Counted from the first letter of the stretch, positions 10,255 through 20,379 are shown. The stretch is 64,000 nucleotides of DNA from Oegoconia quadripuncta (GCA_949316235.1 OX438758.1:2453772-2517771), one strand, 5' to 3'. Notes: generated by a model from the letters alone, not told the origin. Numbers and translations: made by a program.

Positions 10255-10744
10255 AATTGTAACTAATAACATCATCGATTCATCAGTCTTGCTTGAGAAA
10301 GTATCCTTAAGAGTTCCTCGTACATTTTCCCGTTTAAAATTTTCATTTCAAAATTCAGTTTGTAAAACTAACTACGTCATGAATACTTACTTTAATCGCT
10401 CCCTAAAATTTTACAACGTAAATCTCATTGATATAGACATTTTCGGTCTGTCCTTGGGCAAATTTAGAAATGAGGTGCGGAGAAAATTGTTTTAGTAATA
10501 AGTTATTATTTGCACATAATTGTATTAATAAGCATCTTACTTTGTATTTGTGTTATGTAACATCAAGTAATTCAAGTGCAATAATTAAGTTTTTGTTTTC
10601 TACTGAGCTCACACAAAAATTAATTGGAATAAGAAACTGTGGAACTCGAGGTCTATTACTATATAATATTAGTTATGTAATGTCGATATATGACTGTTTG
10701 TTTCCCAAGTAAATAAAAAAAAAATAAAAAATAAAAAAAAAAAA
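10255..10744 (+). mobile_element. 5'-truncated LINE with poly(A)-like tail
   Basis: A LINE end lies inside the foldback element. The reading frame to 10495 shows the C-terminal pattern LLEKVSLRVPRTFSRLKF, then CKTNYVMNTYFNRSLKFYN and DIDIF, typical of lepidopteran LINE proteins of another family than LINE-J. A 3' UTR follows and the copy ends in AATAAAAAAAAAATAAAAAA-type sequence at about 10712-10744. Confidence 0.6.
10257..10495 (+). pseudogene. LINE reverse transcriptase C-terminal remnant
   Basis: About 80 codons ending LGKFRNEVRRKLF-stop at 10493-10495. The fold-defining parts of the enzyme are missing; only the tail C-terminal to the reverse transcriptase domain is present. The upstream residues of the longer open frame (from 10217) belong to the foldback element. 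Confidence 0.55.
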
Positions 10745-10861
10745 ATCATTAATGTAAATATATTTAAACTCCTACTGTTTTTTATCATAACGCTTTTTTT
10801 TCCTTAACATAATTACCATAAAGATATGACTTTGAATGATAGTGTAAAAGATGGTTACGTT

Positions 10862-11058
10862 AAATAAATAAATAAATAAATAAAAGTTTATTGACTCAAA
10901 CTTAGGCTAAGTTACAATCAGCGAATTAAAGTATTAGGAGGTACATAACAAATACACTTAAGTAAAATTAATGAGCCCTGCTCCTTAAACTAAGATTGCT
11001 CTTGTATTTTAAGAAGCAGTGTTCGATCACGGCATTATTATTATAGTAACCATCCATC
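10862..11058 (-). mobile_element. LINE 3' end fragment with AAAT tail
   Basis: An AAATAAAT microsatellite at 10862-10884 followed by AAGTTTATTGACTCAAACTT marks the 3' end of a minus-strand LINE with an AATAAA-type signal. The body to 11058 contains no ORF. It interrupts the foldback element a second time. Confidence 0.5.
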
Positions 11059-11416
11059 CAGGTTGACAACATTATACGTACTTAATAGGTTAATTTTTAA
11101 TTAATTGTATAGGTATAGGCAATGAGGAAAAAAAAATAAAAGAAAATATTATTAAATAAGTTGCGTATGAGTCAAAAACTATTACTATGAGAAAATATAG
11201 GAAAACAAATAAAAGTATAATAGATGTTTATTGCTACCGACATTATGAAGTTGAATGTTTCGGAATTATGAACATTAGAGACAGAGTAGTTAGGAATTGT
11301 GATTGTTAAGATGAAAAATGTTAGGAAGAACATCTTCGGATTTCCAATTATCGGAGTTGAAAATTTAGATGAACTTTGGGGGACCTGTCTGGTGGTCATT
11401 AGTCTGATACAAATTC

Positions 11417-11690
11417 ACAGGGCCCGAGTGGTGGATTGTGGCCCATGTCCTCTCGTAGTGAGAGAAGGGTCTGCCCCAACAGTACAGCTAGCTCGACCCG
11501 CAGCATCGACCAAAGCTGTTGAACGGACAGCTGCGACTAAAAGTATACCCTCATCTATTTCATTCGCTATTCGTTTGCGGTTAGCGAAGTTAAGCAATAT
11601 CTGGCGCGATCAGTCCTTGGATGGGAGACCATCAGTGGCATTTTAATAAGAGTGTTTCCATGATTCGGAGGGCACGTTAAATACTACTAC
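11417..11690 (+). mobile_element. 5S rRNA-derived SINE-like element
   Basis: GCGAAGTTAAGCAATATCTG, GCGCGATCAG and TTGGATGGGAGACCAT at 11584-11632 follow the order and spacing of the 5S rRNA internal control region. Upstream, GTGGCCCATGTCCTCTCGTA resembles the RTE-type tail seen at 42330-42350. The element ends in ACTACTACTACTAA near 11690. The rest of 5S rRNA is not recognisable. Confidence 0.55.
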
Positions 11691-11699
11691 TACTAACCA

Positions 11700-11990
11700 A
11701 AAAGAGGGTAATGTATTCAACGTGTATGTATGTATGTTACCACCTACAGCCTTAACGTCTCAGCCGATTTGGGCAATGAGGAGTCGTTAGATTTGTACAA
11801 GTCCCGGGAGTGTCACATCATGACGTCATGATAAATCCAATATGGCGAGCGCCGGCAGCCATTTTGTCCACTTGACAACATATAACTTTAGGCCGGAGTT
11901 GGAGGTCGTGTGCACCCCAAAACGCCAGTCATGAACTGACCGAAGTACACGGCAGTGCCCAGGTCAATTTCGAAAAAAAATTGCCTTTTG
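11700..11990 (+). repeat. Repeat H copy
   Basis: TATGTATGTATGTTACCACC, CCTTAACGTCTCAGCCGATT and CATGAACTGACCGAAGTACA recur in diverged form at 38690-38860 (first half) and 20380-20530 (second half). The class is not known to me. Confidence 0.4.
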
Positions 11991-12019
11991 AGTTATATCA
12001 TCTCGTGCTTTATAGGAGA

Positions 12020-12062
12020 CTAGCTTTCCGTCCGCGGCGTCGCCTGCGTGGCATAACTTTAT
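12020..12062 (-). repeat. Helitron-like repeat, end fragment
   Basis: CTAGCTTTCCGTCCGCGGCG on the plus strand is the inverse of the GCGGAAAGCTAG end shared with copies at 25590-25610 and 44290-44313. Confidence 0.5.
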
Positions 12063-12104
12063 TGCGGATATGTTTAATTTGTTTATGCTAAAACTGCTCA
12101 CTTA

Positions 12105-13398
12105 CGAGGGTGGTCCCAAAAGTAGCCGACCTAACCAAGAAAAATCAAAATAAATGGGATAAACTATATTTATTTCTCTACATAGCTTCCTTGTAGCTCG
12201 ATACACTTTTCCCGGCGGTGCTCTATAGCTTCAATGCCACGTCTATAGTAGGAATCGTCGAACTCTTCAAAATAGCCATTAACCAAAGACTCAACCTCTA
12301 TGTTGCTTGAAAATCTTTTCCCGCCGAGCCATTTTTTTAGGTTTGGGAACATAAAATAATCTGACGGGGCCAAATCTGGTGAGTAAGGTGCATGGGGAAG
12401 CAATTCAAATTTTAATTCTTTGATTTTAGCCATTGCAATGCCGGATGTGTGGACTGGAGCGTTGTCTTGATGAAACAAAACTTTTTTCTTTGACAAGTGA
12501 GACCGTCTTTTCTTTATTTCTTCACTCAGACGCTGCAATAAGTTCGCATAATACTCGCCATTAATGGTTTTTCCTTTTGGAAGATAATCTATAAAAATTA
12601 TGCCACGCGCGTCCCAGAAAACTGAAGCCATGACTTTTCCTGCCGATGGAACTGTTTTTGCCTTCTTTGGAGCTGATTCTCCTCTTTCAGTCCATTGTTT
12701 TGACTGTTCCTTAGTCTCAGGTGTAAAGTGATGGACCCATGTTTCATCCATGGTGATAAATCGACGCAAAAACTCGGCTTTGTTGCTGCGAAATTTTGCT
12801 AAACATTCGACTGACACATCCTCACGACGCTGTTTTTGTTCTACTGTGAGTAATCGCGGCACCCATCTTGCACACAGCTTTCTCATGTCCAAGTTTTCTG
12901 TTAAAATACGATGGACTGCACTTTTTGAAATGCCTACCATATCTGCTAGCTCGCGCACTTTCAGTCGACGGTCATCCAGTACCGTTTTGTGGATTTTTTT
13001 TACTATTTCTGGATTAGTCACCTCATTTGGTCGTCCACTGCGATGCTCATCTTGGCAGCACGAGCGACCGCGCTTGAACTCTGCCACCCAATATTTTATT
13101 GTTGTAAATGAAGGAGCAGACTCCCCCAAAGTAGAATCTAGCTCCACTTTGATATTAGTTGGGCTGAGACCTTTCAAATAAAAATATTGAATTACGTAAC
13201 GAACACCAATTTTATCCATAGTCGAAAAATTCGATGAAAACTTTCACTAAATATGCTTCAGAACAAATGCCAAATGACCTAGCGCGTTCGAATTCTAAAT
13301 TTAAATTTCCTAATGTTCACGCTTCCTAAAAAGAGTATTTAATCAAATAAAAACTGCCAGTAAGTAAGTAAGGTCGGGTATTTATGGGACCGCCCTCG
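12105..13398 (-). mobile_element. Complete irritans-type mariner transposon
   Basis: The 1294-bp element is bounded by inverted repeats of about 31 bp starting CGAGGGTGGTCCCAAAAG (left) and CGAGGGCGGTCCCATAAA (right, read inward), with about five mismatches. TA flanks it at 12103-12104 and 13399-13400. The transposase gene runs on the minus strand from 13219 to 12170. It is the only element in the window that looks capable of autonomous movement. Confidence 0.95.
12170..13219 (-). CDS. Mariner transposase, 349 aa, intact
   Basis: This transposase cuts the element out at its inverted repeats and inserts it at TA. The N-terminal half holds the paired helix-turn-helix DNA-binding domain, with TIKYWVAEFKRGRSC around residues 40-54 and VGISKSAVHRIL around 95-106. 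The linker motif WVPRLL starts at residue 119. The DD34D catalytic triad is complete: D158 in TMDETWVHHF, D252 in HQDNAPVH and D287 in YSPDLAPSDYF. Overall it closely resembles irritans-subfamily proteins such as the horn-fly type. The length of 349 codons matches the family norm of about 345-350, the start is the only sensible ATG, and there are no internal stops. Whether it is active cannot be judged from sequence alone. Confidence 0.95.
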   Translation of the reverse strand: MDKIGVRYVIQYFYLKGLSPTNIKVELDSTLGESAPSFTTIKYWVAEFKRGRSCCQDEHRSGRPNEVTNPEIVKKIHKTVLDDRRLKVRELADMVGISKSAVHRILTENLDMRKLCARWVPRLLTVEQKQRREDVSVECLAKFRSNKAEFLRRFITMDETWVHHFTPETKEQSKQWTERGESAPKKAKTVPSAGKVMASVFWDARGIIFIDYLPKGKTINGEYYANLLQRLSEEIKKRRSHLSKKKVLFHQDNAPVHTSGIAMAKIKELKFELLPHAPYSPDLAPSDYFMFPNLKKWLGGKRFSSNIEVESLVNGYFEEFDDSYYRRGIEAIEHRREKCIELQGSYVEK

Positions 13399-13400
13399 TA

Positions 13401-14366
13401 GGTCACGGTCAGTTTTATATTCGGTATACTGCGCTCTTCAAATCGCTTCTGTCGATGCTCAAGTCTGAGTCAAGTCGCATCGAAAGTCGCAGTCGCATTG
13501 TCGCCGCTCGTCACTGACAATCTTCACTCAACCAACTCTTACCAACCCCAGTAAAGTTCACAATTTATCAGTCGTACGACGAGACTGTTTATTGCTGAAA
13601 CAAAATATGAAATATGCCTTCATGACTTATTTGAACAATGAAGAACAGTAAATAACTTATCTAATAAAGTCATATGAATTAAAATTAGAAGTTTCAGTGT
13701 GATAATTGAAAAGTTCCCCTTTACCTCGTTTTGTACAATCGCGGAATGAATTGGTTCGTCATCTTAAAGTTGACTATTGCTTGTGTACAAGTTTGTTGAT
13801 TTGACATTCGATAACACTGGCAGGTCAAACTAATAAAAATGTGTTAGCTCAACTATTCATAATCAAGGAACACTAGTCTAATTTTCTATGCAACATTTGA
13901 GTGTATTACTTAAGTATTACTTAAGTTTAGAAAGCTAACATGTGCTTGCTAAGTGTCAAATAAAAATATTTGAAAAGTGACCTTTTCATTCCTCGACTGT
14001 ACTTCAGAATTTTAGTTTCGCGCACATCGAGTCAGGCGGCAGCGGGGCGGATCGCTATAGCCCAGGGAAAATACATTCAGACCTCGGAAAAACGCATAAC
14101 CGCGATTTTCTTGAAATATTTAATAAAGTGTTGAGAGATGTAGTAATAATTGATAAAAATGAAGCATTTGTAAGAAACGCAAGTATATAAATAAGTTAAA
14201 GTTGAACAATGTGTATCTTTATAAAATAATGCTCAATTTATGAGCATAAAAATCTACCTAATTAAATACTTGTTATTAAGATACAAATTAATAATAGGGT
14301 TTTCTATCATTCTATCATTCAAAGTCACTCCACATATTTTTGAACCCTGATGAAAAACGACGCGTG
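13401..14366. other. No recognised gene
   Basis: The first 200 bases are richer in TCGC-type words than the surroundings but show no clear promoter or exon. The rest is AT-rich. GATGAAAAACGACGCGTGT at 14351-14369 is the Repeat F sequence that leads into the satellite. Confidence 0.4.
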
Positions 14367-14376
14367 TCTTGTGATT

Positions 14377-15548
14377 GACGCGTTGTGAGTGTGTGCCGAA
14401 GTCTGTGCGGATTCATCGCGGTAATGTGGTCCGATTTGAGCGTGATTATTGACGCGTTGTGAGTGTGTGCCCAACTCTGTGCGGATTCATCTCAGTAATG
14501 TGGTCCTATTTGAGCGTGGTAATTGACAGTAATTTGCTTCAACTTGAGCGTGGTTATTGACGCGTTGTGAGTGTGTGCCCAAGTCTGTGCGGATTCATCT
14601 CGGTAATGTGGTCCGATTTGAGCGTGGTTATTGACGCGTTGTGAGTGTGTGCCCAACTCTGTGCGGATTCATCTCAGTAATGTGGTCCGATTTGAGCATG
14701 GTAATTGACAGTAATTTGCTTCAACTTGAGCGTGGTTATTGATGCGTTGTGAGTGTGTGCCCAAGTCTGTGCGGATTCATCTCGGTAATGTGGTCCGATT
14801 TGAGCGTGGTTATTGACGCGTTGTGAGTGTGTGCCCAACTCTGTGCGGATTCATCTCAGTAATGTGGTCCTATTTGAGTGTGGTAATTGACAGTAATTTG
14901 CTCCAACTTGAGCGTGGTTATTGACGCGTTGTGAGTGTGTGCCCAACTCTGTGCGGATTCATCTCAGTAATTTGCTCCAATTTGAGCGTGGTTATTGACG
15001 CGTTGTGAGTGTGTGCCCAACTCTGTGCGGATTCATCTCAGTAATGTGGTCCTATTTGAGCGTGGTAATTGACAGTAATTTGCTCCAACTTGAGCGTGGT
15101 TATTGACGCGTTGTGAGTGTGTGCCCAACTCTGTGCGGATTCATCTCAGTAATTTGCTCCAATTTGAGCGTGGTTATTGACGTGTTGTGAGTGTGTGCCC
15201 AACTCTGTGCGGATTCATCTCAGTAATGTGGTCCGATTTGGAGCGTGGTTATTGACGCGTTGTGAGTGTGTGCTCAACTCTGTGCGGATTCATCTCAGTA
15301 ATGTGGTCCGATTTGAGCGTGGTTATTGACGCGTTGTGAGTGTGTGCCCAACTCTGTGCGGATTCATCTCAGTAATGCAGCCCGATTTGAGCGTGGTAAT
15401 TGACGCGTTGTGAGTGTGTGCCCAACTCTGTGCGGATTCATCTCAGTAATGCAGCCCGATTTGAGCGTGGTAATTGACGCGTTGTGAGTGTGTGCCCAAC
15501 TCTGTGCGGATTTATCTCAGTAATGGTCCGATTTTAGCATGGTTATTT
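14377..15548 (+). repeat. 74-bp satellite with a 182-bp higher-order dimer
   Basis: Fourteen units start at GACGCGTTGTGAG (one GATGCG): 14377, 14451, 14559, 14633, 14741, 14815, 14923, 14997, 15105, 15179, 15254, 15328, 15402 and 15476. The spacing alternates 74 and 108 bp for four rounds, giving a 182-bp dimer, and then settles to 74-75 bp. The extra 34 bp is a second copy of CAGTAATTTGCTTCAACTTG to GGTTATT. The first unit continues directly from Repeat F, so the array seems to have grown from one copy of that dispersed repeat. Confidence 0.92.
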
Positions 15549-16320
15549 TTATATTAAAGTTCTTTTCTATAAAGTCTCGGTTGTTTTCAACTCACAGACG
15601 TGCAAGTCTAAGCATGGGTGTAGCCACGGTGGGGCTCTGACCTGCAAGGTACCTAACCAAACCTAAAAAATTAAATTATTTAGGTACTAACTACAATACT
15701 TAAGACCCGTAAGAAAGTTCACACTCGACAGTCGACACAAAATAGAATGCGATCAAAATGAAAATCGCGCGATTGAGCGCACGTCATTTTGTTTTTCGTT
15801 TGTGGGTGTGAGTGAGTGGTTGAGTTGAGCGGGAAAGCGATAAATTGACAGCCGAAGTGCTAAGGAGGTTCTGCTAGAACCCACGCCCCGCCGGTTTCGC
15901 TTGAAATAGTACATTATTGCAATTGCCATTTCCGCCGAGGCATATATAGTGCTTTTCTCAAAAGAATGCAGGGAAATAATAAATAATTAAATAACAAATC
16001 AAGACGAATTTTCAGCTTTGCCGCCGATTTTCTATTTATCATCTGTGCCGAAAGGCAAATGCATTTACGCATACAGCCACGTGAACGCAATTTGTATTAA
16101 GCAAAGAGATTTTGGTATGACAAGAATGATAAAAGAGTTCCAATCAAAGAGTCTATAATAACCCCATGCTAACCACGCCGTTTCATACAACATTGCTGGA
16201 GCGTTGTAATGTTCCAAATTCAAAAAACGCTCCTGCAATAGATTTATTTTTCACTGTCCGTAAATTAGATACTTCGCGTGTTCTTTTTTCGAAAGTAATG
16301 ACAATAGTTCCATGCATGTT
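15549..16320. other. No recognised gene
   Basis: Contains ACTCACAGACGTGCAAGTC and a moderately GC-rich block at 15830-15920. No supported ORF, SINE or LINE was seen. Confidence 0.35.
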
Positions 16321-16324
16321 TGAG

Positions 16325-16680
16325 AAAAGGATTATTATTATTATTATAAATTCTTCTTTATCTCAATTCAATTCAATTCTTTTTCTTCCGAAAAAGGTAA
16401 ATACCGCTCCGCACGGGCCTTAGCCAAGTGTTGAGGGGTTATTGTTCATGGCAGTGATGACGGATGTAGTTAGAAACTTGCCAGTGATACAAGTGTTGAA
16501 AATGGTAGCCTTTTGTAATACGTAAGAGATGTAAGTAGGCAATTTTAACGTATTTAGGCTATTGCTGACAGTATTCGGTATGATACCAGCTTCGCTTAAA
16601 GTATTATTATTATTATTATTTATATTTGAAGAAGGTAATTTCCGCACCAGACGGGTATCAACCAAGTGTGGCGGGTTCAA
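16325..16680 (-). pseudogene. LINE 3' region, two overlapping copies
   Basis: Two related minus-strand ends are present, at 16395-16435 and 16620-16678, each reading CACTTGG...CCCGT...GGTGCGG- or GAGCGG-type sequence followed by TTACCTT. The second is preceded on plus by an ATT microsatellite that forms its tail. Between them the minus frame reads GIIPNTVSNSLNTLKLPTY and then LQKATIFNTCITGKFL, similar to the extreme C-terminus of CR1/jockey-type LINE proteins. Confidence 0.5.
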
Positions 16681-16689
16681 CTGATTTCG

Positions 16690-17310
16690 ATTATTCTATT
16701 CAGTTCATTATTAATTAATACCTAAATTAATAAACGTAAGACTGCGGGTGTTGTTTGCTAGTTACATATTACTTAGACTGCTGCCCCACCCTGAGCCCAG
16801 ACTCTAAAGATGTTGGTGACGCCAGAGGCTTTTCTTAAATCTATAGGGAAACTTGACGACACTGCGAGGTGCACTGGTCGATAGGAAACGCTGCTATTAA
16901 CAAATGCGTAAAATGGTTGTTACCTGCCAAATTTGCCGGATACGAGCTTCTCCTCCAGCGTCCCGCTGCACTCCAGAGGTTTCTCGCCCTGGCCAGGGAT
17001 ACTCGACTGCACTAGGAGCTCCCACGGGGTATTCCACGTGAAATAAGCAAGATGGCGGTTTCCAAGATAGCAGTCGCGATTGTACGGTGTTTGTCCAAGG
17101 ACGATCGAATGACAACTACTGGTGGTATGTAACTACCACGCGTGCGTTTCCTCTGTGGGGTTCACACATCAACTCTTGCGCAGTCGGGAGCCGTTGGATG
17201 CTCTCGACTCGACCCGCGAAATTCAAACAGTTTACAACCATTTCCGTTACTAACGTTAACAACAGCGTTAAACAAAACATTAAAGAATAAATTATTAATG
17301 GCGAAACCAG
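16690..17310. other. Unassigned, moderately GC-rich
   Basis: The block 16930-17200 is richer in G and C than its surroundings and has small ORFs on both strands, none recognised. It could hold a diverged repeat; I cannot assign it. Confidence 0.3.
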
Positions 17311-17311
17311 A

Positions 17312-17370
17312 TGTCTTTTGGTGGAAAGTCCCATAGTTGCCTTTCACGACACCCACGGGAAGAGATGGGT
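17312..17370 (-). repeat. Repeat D 5' block, minus strand
   Basis: The minus strand reads CTTCCCGTGGGTGTCGTGAA and GGGACTTTCCACCAAAAG, matching 6265-6310. Confidence 0.5.
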
Positions 17371-17455
17371 TGGTACTAATCTTTTTAAAAGACGAAACCA
17401 CACGGAACATAATGTAAGTTATATAAATCTGCATTGAAATTTCGGTAGATTTTTG

Positions 17456-17572
17456 ACGACCTGTTTGGTGTGGTGGTTAGAAACACTGGCACGTTACCAC
17501 TTGACCTCAATCACACCTGATGTTAAGTGAAGATGAGGCCGAAGGTGGTAGCGTACTGACGCGGAAATCCCA
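17456..17572. mobile_element. SINE-B head fused to inverted SINE-A tail
   Basis: A plus-strand SINE-B head (GACCTGTTTGGTGTGGTGGT) breaks off at about 17500 and joins a minus-strand SINE-A 3' part (CACCTGATGTTAAGTGAAGA read on plus). The junction shows a rearrangement or template switch between two SINE families. Confidence 0.65.
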
Positions 17573-17984
17573 TCTTATTACATCTTATTTGTCTTATTTA
17601 TCATTCCAACTTCTTCACTTAACATCAGGTCCTTGACCAATCAAATGCTAGTCTATTGATAGAAAATAGGAAAATTCGTTTCAACAATAACTCGCAAAGG
17701 TTCCTTCGCTTCAATACACAAAAACAATTTAAAACTCGCTGCCATACAGGACGAAAGTTCGCGCCACTCGACCAGAGAATCCAATAAGAAAACAATAAAC
17801 CCGCCACCTCTCGCGGACCAATAAACTAACAATTTACTTGAGAAATTCTTGAAAACTTCTCTTATAGTTACCTCATATAGAGTTAACGCGATATTGGCGA
17901 TGTCGGTGGTTTGGTCGCTTATTGAGTTTTAACCTTTCCTACATCATCAATATTGGGCAATATAGAAATAAATAAAAATAATAA

Positions 17985-18090
17985 ATAATATATCTTTGCA
18001 CATACATACGACGCCATCTTGTTCCACACTAAGCAACTAGGCTTATATTATGGATACTAGATGGTTGATAAACTACACAAATACACTTTT
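17985..18090 (-). mobile_element. SINE-B 3' fragment
   Basis: Contains CGCCATCTTGTTCCACACTA and ATGGATACTAGATGG on the plus strand, the inverse of the SINE-B 3' part. The tRNA head is missing. Confidence 0.65.
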
Positions 18091-18284
18091 TTTTAATTTT
18101 TTTTTTTAATTTATTTGGTAAAACAAAAAGTATTAAATGATAGGTTTCGATGAATAAACTCAAAAACAGTTTAAAATAAATATCTAAATTAAAAATAGAA
18201 CATCATCTTCTTGCCCTGGTCCCAATTTATTTGGGGTCGGCGCAGTACGTCTTTTTCTTATAATCTCCTATATAACATAATATA

Positions 18285-18430
18285 AATAAAAATAAATAAA
18301 ATATCCTTGGACATATACAGACATCGCCATCTAGTTCCACACTAAGCAACTAGTCTTGTGTTGTGGATACCAGATGGTTGATACGCTACGCTACGATACG
18401 CTCTTTGTAAATAAATACATATATAAATGA
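18285..18430 (-). mobile_element. SINE-B 3' fragment
   Basis: Second truncated copy with CGCCATCTAGTTCCACACTA and GTTGTGGATACCAGATGG. A short ACGCTACG stutter at 18383-18404 follows. Confidence 0.65.
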
Positions 18431-18499
18431 AATGAAAAAAAAAGCGTTTTATTTTATCAGTTTTAAGTAGACTTAAAAAGAAAAAAAAAATATCTAGAC

Positions 18500-18832
18500 T
18501 TAAGTTATAAATAAATAATAATAAATAAATAAATCGTTAGACATACACACAGCGCCATCTAGTTCCACAGTAAGCAACTATAAGCTTGTGTTGTGGATAC
18601 CAAATGGTTGATATACAACATATTTTTTTTGTAAATACTTATTATAAATGAAAACATACATAACTCGGGTACACATGTCCGTATTCATCATACAAACATT
18701 TCTTACATACATACATCCATACAAACATCATACAAACATCATACAAACATACAAACCTAGCGGGATTCTAACCCGCGACCTTTTGGTAAGCCGCAGCAGA
18801 GTTTATAACCACTACACCAAACAGGTCATCGA
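18500..18832 (-). mobile_element. SINE-B, near full length
   Basis: Complete on the minus strand: head near 18832 (CCTGTTTGGTGTAGTGGTTA), B box region GCGGGTTAGAATCCCGC with one substitution, then a CATA-rich expansion at 18700-18756 where ATACAAACATC is repeated, and the 3' end at 18505. Three SINE-B copies stand in a row in the same orientation from 17985. Confidence 0.82.
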
Positions 18833-18840
18833 TATCAGAT

Positions 18841-19600
18841 ATCAAAATCAAAATCAAATCAAAATCAAAAATGTTTTTATTTCGTAAGTTATAAGAATAA
18901 CATTTGAAATCGTCATGACATACAGTTATCGCTCATTCACTGGGCAGTCTCCCCAGAGAAGAACGAGCAAGAAACTCCAGGGTTGCTCTTTTTAAATAAG
19001 TCAATACAAATACAATTTGAGATAGGTACCTAATTGTAAAATTTATGATTCGACAAAGAAAAAATAAGAATAAAATATACTGGATAATGGCGAGCGGTTC
19101 ATGTCCACGCATTCTTATCATCCAGATAGTCAGAAATTTTATAATAATAGCCTTTGGCACATAGTTTCCGTTTAACAGTTGTTTTAAATTTATTTAAAGG
19201 CAAATTTTGAATGTCTACCGGCATCTTATTGTAAAAGCGTATACATTGTCCCTTGAATGACTTAGTGACTTTGTGTAAGCGACTGCTATGAACAGCAAGT
19301 TTATTTTTATATCTTGTATTAACATTGTGTATTTCACAATTTTTCCTAAACAAATACAGATTCTTTCTTACGTACATTAAGTTTTCGTAAATATATTGCG
19401 ATGCCAAAGTTAATTTATTGATTTCTTGAAATTTATTCCTCAGAGATACTCGAGAGCCTAACTTGTAGATCGCACGAACCGCTCGCTTCTGCAGAACAAA
19501 AATACAATTTATGTCCGCGGCATTTCCCCATAACAGAATGCCATAAGCCATTATGCTATGGTATAATGGCATTATGGTATGGTATGGTAAGCTGAAGTAT
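18841..19600 (-). mobile_element. LINE-J copy, longest fragment
   Basis: Minus-strand copy whose AATCAAAATCAAATC tail abuts the SINE-B head at 18832-18841. 3' UTR with GAGAAGAACGAGCAAGAAAC at 18954-18974, then the reverse transcriptase C-terminus. Confidence 0.82.
19099..19600 (-). pseudogene. Reverse transcriptase C-terminal fragment, best preserved
   Basis: The open frame ends at 19099 with DYLDDKNAWT-stop. It carries MAYGILLWGNAADIN, QKRAVRAIYKLGSRVSLR, VNTRYKNKLAVHSSRLHK and PVDIQNLPLNKFKT. The open frame extends to 19638, but residues upstream of about 19600 probably belong to flanking DNA. It is C-terminal to the catalytic core, so no activity is expected. The ORF is intact in this copy, unlike 155-603. 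Confidence 0.78.
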
Positions 19601-19865
19601 ACCAGCCTCGCGTTATCAGCCGTTACCTCACCATTCACGCCCTTTTAGTTCACATCGTCCTTCACACTTTCCATCCATCTTTTCCGTGGCCTTCCTCTTC
19701 CTTTCCAACCATCGGCATCCATATTCAACACTCTCTTAGTAACATGCGTTTCATCCCTCCTTCATTCCTTATTTTATCCATCCTCGTCACTAAATTCATC
19801 CATTCAAAGTTCTCATCTCTGCTGCATGCAATTTTCTTTCATCTGCTTTTTTCATAGCCCAATAC
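19601..19865. other. Unassigned, C- and T-rich on plus
   Basis: CCATCCATCTTTTCCGTGGC and similar words suggest an old repeat but no identification is possible. Confidence 0.3.
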
Positions 19866-19866
19866 T

Positions 19867-20192
19867 CTCCGCCTCCGTGGCTCAATGTAAACAACATTGG
19901 GTTTACGATTCGGAAGTCGCGGGTTCGATCCCCAGCGGGGTACATGTTTAAGTACTCGGTTTGGTTGGTGGTAGCGCATTTTAAATGTCTGCCTGGCTAG
20001 CTACCACCATCTAAATCTGCCGCCAAACAGCAATGTTAATAGCATTGTTGTGTTCCGGTTGTCAGAGATAAGATAGCCAGTCCCCCAAATGTGTTGGGGT
20101 TTCCGGGTCAGTACGCTTCCACCTTCGACCTCATCTTCACTTAACATCAGGTGTGATTGAGGTCAAGTACGAACCCGTTGTGCATAAAAGAA
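19867..20192 (+). mobile_element. SINE-A, full length
   Basis: Head CCGCCTCCGTGGCTCAATGT at 19869, B box GGTTCGATCCC, complete body and tail ending GTTGTGCATAAAAG. One of the best reference copies in the window. Confidence 0.9.
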
Positions 20193-20379
20193 AAAAGAAA
20201 AAGGATACTCTGATCCATACATTACGGAAAGTCTATAAAGGATTTATAAATTTTGCCCTTTAACCTCAGGGGCATTTGTCGCCATTTCATCCAACCCGCG
20301 TTAGAAATAAAACTCGATAAGAAGTAATAAAAACTCGACTGCGGTTTTAAATATCTGCCTATCAAAACTCAATTGTTCA

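Larger units (their letters stand above)
10098..11385. mobile_element. Foldback element with ~15-bp periodic arms (FB-1), split by LINEs
   Basis: The left part (10098-10255 and 10745-10860) repeats a degenerate unit like TTTTTCATCCTAAAG every 15-16 bases. The right part (11059-11385) carries the inverse unit, for example TTAGGAAGAACATC and TTAAGATGAAAAATG. The ends GGTCC and GGACC are inverted, and both arms carry AAAGTTC close to the end. TGTCTGGGG (10089-10097) and TGTCTGGTG (11386-11394) flank it as a near 9-bp duplication. Two LINE tails interrupt it at 10255-10744 and 10862-11058. Companions: 24342-24771 and 63186-63611. Class unknown; Mutator-like is one option. Confidence 0.55.

Noticed and set aside
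11584..11632. Functional 5S rRNA gene
   Set aside because: Only the internal control region is recognisable; the outer helices and a T-run terminator are missing, and there are other dispersed diverged copies.
12750..13181. 143-codon plus-strand ORF
   Set aside because: It lies antisense to the mariner transposase and is a shadow of it. ORFs at 47606-47857 and 48149-48579 on minus are shadows of the second mariner.
14377..15548. CRISPR-like array
   Set aside because: Units are contiguous 74-bp repeats without unique spacers, in a eukaryotic genome. The 38-bp array at 46048-46952 is rejected for the same reason.
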